5,333 nt of DNA from an uncultured Mollicutes bacterium (GTDB lineage Bacteria; Bacillota_I; Bacilli_A; RFN20; CAG-826): contig UQOB01000064.1 of the NCBI GenBank assembly GCA_900542595.1, forward strand, positions 1 to 5,333, read 5' to 3'. Under the pieces are notes generated by a model. It made no database searches, had not been told where the DNA came from, and worked only from the letters and a program-made list of their open reading frames with translations. The translations under genes and the position numbers were made by a program. This document shows, piece after piece, positions 1-4,755 of the stretch (positions within the stretch are counted from its first letter, which is position 1; the number at the start of each line of letters is the position of its first letter).

Positions 1-164
1 CTTTATGTGTAACCCCCATCTATCTCAATTTCACCAATAGCCAATGGAATACCGGGAGTTTTATGGCTCTCATCATGTTGCTTTTAATCGGGATCAGCAT
101 GTTACTGACCAGAAACGTTGAAAAAGATCCGATGAACGGGAAAGGAGGGGTCGCCTCATGGTAA
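1..164 (+). CDS. potB: Spermidine/putrescine ABC transporter permease PotB, C-terminal end (partial)
   Basis: Only the last 53 codons are present, read from base 3 to a TAA at 162-164; the start lies before the window. PotB is one of two membrane permeases that form the polyamine import channel in the cytoplasmic membrane. The visible part holds a WNTGS segment followed by a hydrophobic stretch (MALIMLLLIGISMLL) and a short charged tail. This matches the usual end of PotB, where an N-W-x-x-G-S-A sequence leads into the sixth membrane helix. The stop overlaps the potC start by seven bases (ATGGTAA), so the two are probably translationally coupled. The identity rests mostly on this short match and on the neighbouring potC and potD genes, and the family assignment would be weak without that context. 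Confidence 0.8.
   Translation, partial: LCVTPIYLNFTNSQWNTGSFMALIMLLLIGISMLLTRNVEKDPMNGKGGVASW
141..150 (+). promoter_or_regulatory. Strong ribosome binding site of potC
   Basis: AAAGGAGGGG lies inside the end of potB, with a seven-base spacer to the potC ATG at 158. It is a near-perfect Shine-Dalgarno and fixes the potC start. It makes the contrast with the phosphofructokinase gene at 3069, which has no such site, more striking. Confidence 0.85.
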
Positions 165-1033
165 AAGTTGAACAAAAAAGAATCATCAAGAAAGTCGGAG
201 CGCAGACTTATATCTGGGTCCTCTTACTTTTAATGTATCTCCCGGTTTTAACCCTCATCTTCTATAGTTTTACCCCGAGCGTTAACCTCGGAACGTGGAG
301 CGGATTCTCCTTTGATCTTTATGTCGCCTTATTTAACGATAAAGAAATTATGACCGCGGTCGGGAATACCATCATCCTAGCCCTTACCAGTTCTTTATGT
401 TCGGTCATCTTAGGGACTTTAGGCGCCATCGGGGCGTACAACCTGAAATCAAAATCCCGTAGGAGTGTGGAAATGGTCACCCAGATTCCGATCGTTAACC
501 CGGAAATCGTCATGGCCTTATCTTTGACCATCATGTTTGTCTTTATCGGGAACTACATCTTTAAAGGCTTTACGATGTCCTTCTGGACTCTTTTAATTGG
601 CCATATTGTCCTTTCTTTACCCTTCGTTTATCTTTCGGTGAAACCGAAGCTTTTACAGATGGATCCCGCCTTATATGAGGCCGCGCTCGACTTAGGAGCG
701 AAACCGAAAACGGCTTTAAGGAAAGTGGTGCTTCCGGCGATTTTCCCCGGCGTCATGAGCGGTTTCCTTTTAGCTTTGACATTGTCTTTGGATGACTTTA
801 TCGTCACCACCTTCACCAGAGGTGCCGGGTTACTAAACGGGAACGCGATGATTGAAACCATCAGCACCTTAGTGCAAGCTAAGATTAAAAAAGGTCCGAT
901 TCCTCCCGAAATGCGGGCCTTAACTACCATTATCTTCCTCTTCGTCATCATCATTGTTATCACGGTCACTATCTTAATGACGAGGAAAAACAAGATGACG
1001 AAAAAGAATCAACTTTACCGGAGGAAAGCCTAA
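158..1033 (+). CDS. potC: Spermidine/putrescine ABC transporter permease PotC
   Basis: A 291-residue integral membrane protein, slightly longer than the roughly 265 residues usual for PotC. It pairs with PotB to form the transmembrane path for polyamines, energised by the PotA ATPase. About six hydrophobic segments are visible, near residues 19-38, 70-91, 112-131, 141-161, 196-217 and 255-275. The binding-protein-dependent permease 'EAA' loop, which docks onto the ATPase, is at residues 174-198 (EAALDLGAKP followed by LPAIFPG). The SLDDF segment at 210-214 matches the conserved SLDD of PotC. The C-terminal tail is strongly basic, consistent with a cytoplasmic end. The start overlaps the potB stop, and the stop overlaps the potD start by one base (TAATG). 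PotC of an orphan or different polyamine-like importer (PotI type) cannot be excluded, but the operon order supports PotC. Confidence 0.93.
   Translation: MVKVEQKRIIKKVGAQTYIWVLLLLMYLPVLTLIFYSFTPSVNLGTWSGFSFDLYVALFNDKEIMTAVGNTIILALTSSLCSVILGTLGAIGAYNLKSKSRRSVEMVTQIPIVNPEIVMALSLTIMFVFIGNYIFKGFTMSFWTLLIGHIVLSLPFVYLSVKPKLLQMDPALYEAALDLGAKPKTALRKVVLPAIFPGVMSGFLLALTLSLDDFIVTTFTRGAGLLNGNAMIETISTLVQAKIKKGPIPPEMRALTTIIFLFVIIIVITVTILMTRKNKMTKKNQLYRRKA
1020..1024 (+). promoter_or_regulatory. Ribosome binding site of potD within the potC end
   Basis: GGAGG lies in the last codons of potC, with an eight-base spacer to the potD ATG at 1033. With the TAATG stop-start overlap it indicates coupled translation of the permease and the binding protein. 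Confidence 0.8.
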
Positions 1034-2976
1034 TGAAAAAAACTGTCTTATTTTTAGCTCTTTCTTCCCTCTTTTGTCCCTTTGCTTTAAAGAGCAGTCC
1101 GGAGGCTTCTTTCACCAGCGTTAAACTTCCGAAAGTCTTAAATGTCACGAAAAAAGAAGCTCCGGAAAAGATGACTTTATCGATTTATAACTGGGAAGAC
1201 TATATCGCGGAAGACCCAGATATCATCGAAGAATTTAAAGCGTATGTCCTCGAGCACGATAATGTGGACCTCGAAATCAATTACCAAACATTTGATACCA
1301 ACGAAGTGATGCTCAGTCAACTTGAAACCGGAGCTCAAACTTTCGACTTAATTTGTCCGAGCGACTACATGATTCAAAGAATGATGGCCCGCGGTTTACT
1401 TCGCCCCTTTAAAAAAGGGGAAGAAAGACTTGTTCTTTACACCCATAATAACGATGAAGAGGTGTGGGAAGAAACGTATGAAAACTATTGCTCCCCTTAC
1501 CTTTTAGATTGGTTCGATAAAATAACCGCTACACTTCCAGACGGAAGTAAACATAACTTAAATGAGTACGCTCGGGGGTATATGTGGGGGACCTTGGGGC
1601 TCGTCTATAACCCAACTTATCCAGAACTTTTGTCACGCGGTTTACAAGAAGACGAGATTAAGGTTCAAATGAACGATTGGAACGCTCTTTGGGATAGTTC
1701 ATATAACGGGACTTTTCAAATTAAAGATTCTATGCGTGACACCTATAGCGTCGCTCTCATGAAAGCGTATGACGAAGAATTTAAGTTTCTTTTAAATGCA
1801 TATAAAACGGGTTCTTTCCATGGTGAACCATATACGGAAGAACAATATTCCTCGGATGTTAATACTATTTTTAACAATATTACCCATGTGGAAGAATTTA
1901 AGGCGCTGATGGAAAAAATACATGGGCAAGAGATAAATATAACGAGTGATAGCATCATCGAAAGCGTGCAGGGCTATTTGACCGAGCTTAAAGATAATAG
2001 CTTTGGGCTTGAAGTCGATAGTGGTAAACAAGACATCGTCACAGGGAAAAGCGGCATCCAAATTTCGTGGAGTGGGGATGCGGTTTATTCGATGGATCTC
2101 GGTGATTTAGAAGGGGGAACCACCCTATATTATTCCGTCCCCGAAACCGGCGGTAACATTTGGTTTGATGGATGGGTGATGTATGATTACCCCGGATTAA
2201 ACCAAGAATACGCGCAAAAATTCGTCGAGTTTTTATCGAGGCCTGATATTGCAAGCCTCAACATGGATTATATTGGTTACACTCCTTTTATCGCCGGAAG
2301 TGATATTTTAAACCTCGTTAAAGATTGGTACGACGCTAGAAACTTCGCGATGTATGTCTATATCGATGAAGGGAGCTATGACTTCGGTTACCATGACTAC
2401 CTTTATGATGAAGATGGAAATAAGGTTTATCAAGACGGTAGTAGTAGTGATGGTCCTAAAAGCGTGACGATTGATGGTGAAACCTATGAGGCCGATTTCG
2501 GAACCATCGATATGACGGGAAGTACGCTTGAAAAACCGGGGCCCAATAGCGGTTACGAAACGTGGGACGAATATTTCGCGGGGGAAGAATGGGAAGTAAA
2601 ACAAGTATCGCTCGACTATTTCTTCAGCGGTACAACGGAAGAAAGCCCCATTATTTATACCGATGAACTAGAAACCATCACTGGTATCGGGCTTGACGGG
2701 GAAGAAAAGACGATTACCGCGGGGAGACAGTTCTACGCTCAATACCCCGAGATGTCAATGCTTCCCACTTTAGCGGTCATGGAAGACTACGGAAATAATA
2801 ATGAATATGTCCTCAGAATGTGGGAAGCCGTCAAGAGTGATTCCTTAGAACCTTGGGTTATCGCGGTCCTCGTCACTGAGCTCGTCCTTATCTTTGGGGT
2901 TGCGATTGGGTTCTACACCACGAAACGAATCAGTAAGAACTTACGGAAGAAGCGACGGGAAGAAAAGAACAGTTAA
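1033..2976 (+). CDS. potD: Oversized, membrane-anchored PotD-like spermidine/putrescine-binding protein
   Basis: A 647-residue extracytoplasmic polyamine-binding protein; E. coli PotD has 348. Residues 1-20 look like a signal sequence (KK then a hydrophobic run). The binding-protein core is recognisable. IYNWEDYI at 51-58 gives W54 and Y57, matching W34 and Y37 of E. coli PotD. PSDY at 109-112 gives S110 and Y112, matching S83 and Y85. ISWSGDA at 344-350 holds W346, WFD at 377-379 matches W255 and D257, and IGYTPF at 414-419 gives Y416, matching Y293. The D232-D236 segment (DSMRD) aligns with the D168/E171 region. Most of the extra length lies at about 435-565, acidic and tyrosine-rich. Residues 608-628 form a hydrophobic helix followed by a very basic tail, which fits a membrane anchor with the C-terminus inside. 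Cys15 is preceded by SLF, a poor lipobox. It is the last gene of the operon. The substrate (spermidine, putrescine or both) is not decided by the sequence. Confidence 0.9.
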   Translation: MKKTVLFLALSSLFCPFALKSSPEASFTSVKLPKVLNVTKKEAPEKMTLSIYNWEDYIAEDPDIIEEFKAYVLEHDNVDLEINYQTFDTNEVMLSQLETGAQTFDLICPSDYMIQRMMARGLLRPFKKGEERLVLYTHNNDEEVWEETYENYCSPYLLDWFDKITATLPDGSKHNLNEYARGYMWGTLGLVYNPTYPELLSRGLQEDEIKVQMNDWNALWDSSYNGTFQIKDSMRDTYSVALMKAYDEEFKFLLNAYKTGSFHGEPYTEEQYSSDVNTIFNNITHVEEFKALMEKIHGQEINITSDSIIESVQGYLTELKDNSFGLEVDSGKQDIVTGKSGIQISWSGDAVYSMDLGDLEGGTTLYYSVPETGGNIWFDGWVMYDYPGLNQEYAQKFVEFLSRPDIASLNMDYIGYTPFIAGSDILNLVKDWYDARNFAMYVYIDEGSYDFGYHDYLYDEDGNKVYQDGSSSDGPKSVTIDGETYEADFGTIDMTGSTLEKPGPNSGYETWDEYFAGEEWEVKQVSLDYFFSGTTEESPIIYTDELETITGIGLDGEEKTITAGRQFYAQYPEMSMLPTLAVMEDYGNNNEYVLRMWEAVKSDSLEPWVIAVLVTELVLIFGVAIGFYTTKRISKNLRKKRREEKNS

Positions 2977-2981
2977 TCTAG

Positions 2982-3016
2982 GGGCTCACTAGTTATTAGT
3001 GAGTCCTTTTTCTTTT
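2982..3016 (+). terminator. Intrinsic terminator of the pot operon
   Basis: GGGCTCACTA at 2982-2991 pairs with TAGTGAGTCC at 2997-3006, giving ten pairs with one G-U, around a five-base loop (GTTAT). A T-rich tract follows (TTTTTCTTTT). It begins five bases after the potD stop. Confidence 0.93.
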
Positions 3017-3056
3017 AAAATCACTATTATTTAAAGCTTTTTTAGCCCGTTTTCGT

Positions 3057-3069
3057 TATACTCTACATA
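3057..3069 (+). promoter_or_regulatory. -10 box and predicted start site of a leaderless phosphofructokinase mRNA
   Basis: TATACT at 3057-3062 is a good -10 hexamer. The next six bases are CTACAT and the seventh is the A of the ATG at 3069, where the transcript would normally start. No -35 hexamer close to TTGACA is found 16-18 bases upstream (AAGCTT at spacing 17; TTAAAG at spacing 20), so the promoter would rest mainly on the -10. No Shine-Dalgarno is present before the ATG. The position of the -10 is seen directly; the start site is inferred. Confidence 0.6.
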
Positions 3070-4265
3070 TGAAGAAGAAATCCTTAGTATATTTTCAGTC
3101 CGGTGGCCCGACGACGGTCATCAATTGTTCTTTTTACGGCGTTATCGCCGAAGCCTTGAAACATGATGAAATCAGCGGGCTCTATGGTTCCCTCCACGGA
3201 GTGGAAGGCTTGATCGACGATAACTTAGTCGATTTAAGAAAGGAAGATTTAGAAGATATTGAGCTTCTAAAACAAACGCCGGGAGCGGCTTTAGGAAGTA
3301 GCCGAAAGAAACTTCCGCCCGTCACTGATCCCTTATTCAAAAAGATTTTAAGCACGATTAAGAAACACGATATCGGATATATCTTAGTCAATGGGGGTAA
3401 CGACAGCATGGATACCTGTAATGTCCTCGATAAATTCTTTAAAAAAGACAAGATGGATATCCAAGTGATCGGGATTCCCAAGACCATCGATAATGACTTA
3501 ATGGTGACCGATCACTGTCTCGGTTATCCCTCGGCCGCCAGGCACGTTATCAACAGCTTAAAAATGGTGACAGAGGACGCGAAAGCGTACTCAAAAGGGA
3601 AAGTTATCCTTGTAGAAATCATGGGACGAAATGCCGGGTGGTTGACCGCTAGTGTGGACCTTCTCCCTGATGACGAACGGCCGGACTTAATTTATCTCCC
3701 CGAAATGGATTTCGATATGAAGCGCTTCTTAAAAGAAGTTAACGAAATTTACCAAAAGAAGGGCTACTGCGTTGTCGCCTGTTCCGAAGGCTTAAAGATT
3801 CCTCATAAGAACAACGGAGTAGTGGACTCCTTTGGTCACGCAAGTTTAGAAGGGGTCTGTTTAACCTTATCGGACGAAATTAAAGATAAACTCGATATCG
3901 GGACGAGAGTCATGGACTTATCGCTCGCCCAAAGAGCGGACCCAATTCTCGCTAGTGAAACAGATAAGGAAGAAGCCATCCTCTGCGGAAAAGAAAGCGT
4001 CCTCGCTCTCCTCCGCGGTGAAAGCGGTAAGATGGTCTGCATCAAACGGAAAGATAGCGATGCTTATCTCATCGAAACCTTCTTAAATGACCTCGAAGAT
4101 ATCGCCAATCATGAACGGCACTTCCCGAAAGAATGGATCATCGATGAAAGGCGCTTGAGCGATGACTTTAGGCGTTACTTAACACCTTTAGTGGACCGAG
4201 AATGCCACGTTGAATACCAAAATGGTATCTTCTTAACCGCGAAACTGCGGTTCATCAAGGCTTAA
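3069..4265 (+). CDS. Pyrophosphate-type 6-phosphofructokinase
   Basis: A 398-residue cytoplasmic enzyme that phosphorylates fructose 6-phosphate to fructose 1,6-bisphosphate, probably with PPi as donor (EC 2.7.1.90), making this glycolytic step reversible. The N-terminal FQSGGPTTVIN (9-19) is the nucleotide/PPi-loop signature. GGNDSMDT at 109-116 has Asp112 where ATP-dependent enzymes have Gly (GGDGS). PKTIDND at 137-143 has Lys138 where ATP enzymes have Gly (PGTIDND); both changes are the known marks of PPi dependence. D141 and D143 are the catalytic aspartates. MGR at 185-187 and SEG at 239-241 contact the sugar phosphate. The overall pattern resembles the roughly 400-residue bacterial PPi-PFK group. 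The start is fixed by the N-terminal motif, as no later start could keep it, yet no ribosome binding site precedes it. Its likely promoter and the following tRNA suggest its own transcription unit. A mixed ATP/PPi specificity is possible. Confidence 0.92.
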   Translation: MKKKSLVYFQSGGPTTVINCSFYGVIAEALKHDEISGLYGSLHGVEGLIDDNLVDLRKEDLEDIELLKQTPGAALGSSRKKLPPVTDPLFKKILSTIKKHDIGYILVNGGNDSMDTCNVLDKFFKKDKMDIQVIGIPKTIDNDLMVTDHCLGYPSAARHVINSLKMVTEDAKAYSKGKVILVEIMGRNAGWLTASVDLLPDDERPDLIYLPEMDFDMKRFLKEVNEIYQKKGYCVVACSEGLKIPHKNNGVVDSFGHASLEGVCLTLSDEIKDKLDIGTRVMDLSLAQRADPILASETDKEEAILCGKESVLALLRGESGKMVCIKRKDSDAYLIETFLNDLEDIANHERHFPKEWIIDERRLSDDFRRYLTPLVDRECHVEYQNGIFLTAKLRFIKA

Positions 4266-4291
4266 AATACAGGCAGGTATAGAAGATTGAG

Positions 4292-4320
4292 TTGAACAAC
4301 GGTCGAGAGTTTTCTATAAT
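4292..4320 (+). promoter_or_regulatory. Sigma-A-type promoter of tRNA-Cys
   Basis: TTGAAC at 4292-4297 and a perfect TATAAT at 4315-4320 are separated by the ideal 17 bases. Transcription would begin near 4327, about three bases before the mature tRNA 5' end. It starts 26 bases after the phosphofructokinase stop, so the tRNA can be made independently. Confidence 0.9.
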
Positions 4321-4329
4321 ATGCCCTGC

Positions 4330-4404
4330 GCATCCGTAGCCAAGCGGTAAGGCAAGTGACTGCAACTCACTTATGCGACGGTTCAAATCCGCCCGGATGC
4401 TCCA
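4330..4404 (+). tRNA. tRNA-Cys (anticodon GCA)
   Basis: A 75-base tRNA with encoded CCA at 4402-4404. The acceptor stem GCATCCG (4330-4336) pairs fully with CGGATGC (4394-4400), and the discriminator is T at 4401, the base conserved in cysteine tRNAs. The D arm runs from 4339 to 4353, with the GG of the loop at 4346-4347. The anticodon stem AGTGA/TCACT encloses the loop CTGCAAC, with anticodon GCA at 4362-4364. The variable region is five bases. The T loop is TTCAAAT at 4382-4388, closed by a five-pair stem with one A-C mismatch (positions 50 and 64). It follows a phosphofructokinase gene and has its own promoter and terminator. Confidence 0.95.
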
Positions 4405-4414
4405 AATTGAAAAT

Positions 4415-4441
4415 AACCTCGATGATATCGAGGTTTTTCAT
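4415..4441 (+). terminator. Intrinsic terminator after tRNA-Cys
   Basis: AACCTCGAT at 4415-4423 pairs perfectly with ATCGAGGTT at 4427-4435, with a three-base loop and a T run to 4438. It ends the tRNA transcript and probably also read-through from the phosphofructokinase gene, which has no terminator of its own before the tRNA promoter. Confidence 0.85.
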
Positions 4442-4494
4442 TTCTGTAAGACTATTTTTCAAAAACCCTATTATAAAGACCTATTTTTAAGTCC

Positions 4495-4712
4495 CTATTC
4501 CTCATCAATTGCATCTTGAGTAGCGGGGTAAGGTATTTACTTCCCGTTTTTTGCTATATCGTCTTTGATTAAGCTAACGATATAATCTTTCTTGCTAGGA
4601 AGCTTTTCAGCTTCTCAATTACTTCCTTATCGTCTTACCATATTCTAAGAACAATTCTGCAGTAAGTTTTTCTCTATAATGACGTTTTGCAGTGATTTTT
4701 TGATTTTTCCAT
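4495..4712 (-). pseudogene. Relic of a small, possibly ribbon-helix-helix/Arc-like protein gene
   Basis: No single frame is open, but four pieces on the minus strand join into a plausible small protein. They are MEKSKNHCKTSL (4712-4677, ended by TAG), REKLTAELFLEYGK (from 4675), DKEVIEKLKSFLA (from 4631) and KDYIVSLIKDDIAKNGK (from 4590, then TAA at 4539-4537). After that stop the same frame continues with IPYPATQDAIDEE to a TAG at 4497-4495. At least three frame changes and one premature stop are needed. The order (a short strand-like start, an acidic turn, a helix with IEKL, then a DYIVSLIKDDI helix) recalls short Arc-like or mobile-element proteins with a 'yIk.LIr.Di' ending; this family link is inference. 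The stretch is about 32% GC, lower than its neighbours. A non-coding spacer with chance similarity remains possible. Confidence 0.5.
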
Positions 4713-4714
4713 AT

Positions 4715-4738
4715 AAAAAGCTCCCCCGGAGGGGAGCT
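4715..4738 (-). terminator. Intrinsic terminator of the minus-strand unknown gene
   Basis: On the minus strand AGCTCCCC (4738-4731) pairs perfectly with GGGGAGCT (4726-4719) around a TCCG loop, followed by T residues (TTTT, then ATAT). It lies 17 bases beyond the stop of the gene at 4756. On the plus strand the same hairpin lacks a proper T tract, so it acts for the minus-strand gene. Confidence 0.88.
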
Positions 4739-4755
4739 AGTTTAAGTATTAAACT

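Noticed and set aside
319..993. Minus-strand open frames of 71 and 121 codons opposite potC
   Set aside because: They are antisense shadows of a clearly conserved permease, with low-complexity composition and no ribosome binding site.
1075..1077. Cys15 of PotD as a lipoprotein modification site
   Set aside because: The preceding residues are S-L-F, while a lipobox needs a small residue (A, G or S) just before Cys. The C-terminal helix offers a better anchor.
1743..2604. Several minus-strand open frames opposite potD
   Set aside because: They overlap one another and the conserved potD frame, have no recognisable motif, and fit chance open frames opposite a long gene.
3182..4045. Minus-strand open frames opposite the phosphofructokinase gene
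   Set aside because: They are shadows of a gene whose catalytic motifs are all in the plus-strand frame.
4565..4586. Plus-strand promoter TTGATT...TATAAT in the AT-rich gap
   Set aside because: The spacing is only ten bases and no plus-strand gene follows.
4675..4680. Plus-strand TATAAT in the AT-rich gap
   Set aside because: No -35-like hexamer lies at 16-18 bases and nothing is encoded downstream on that strand. It falls inside the minus-strand relic.
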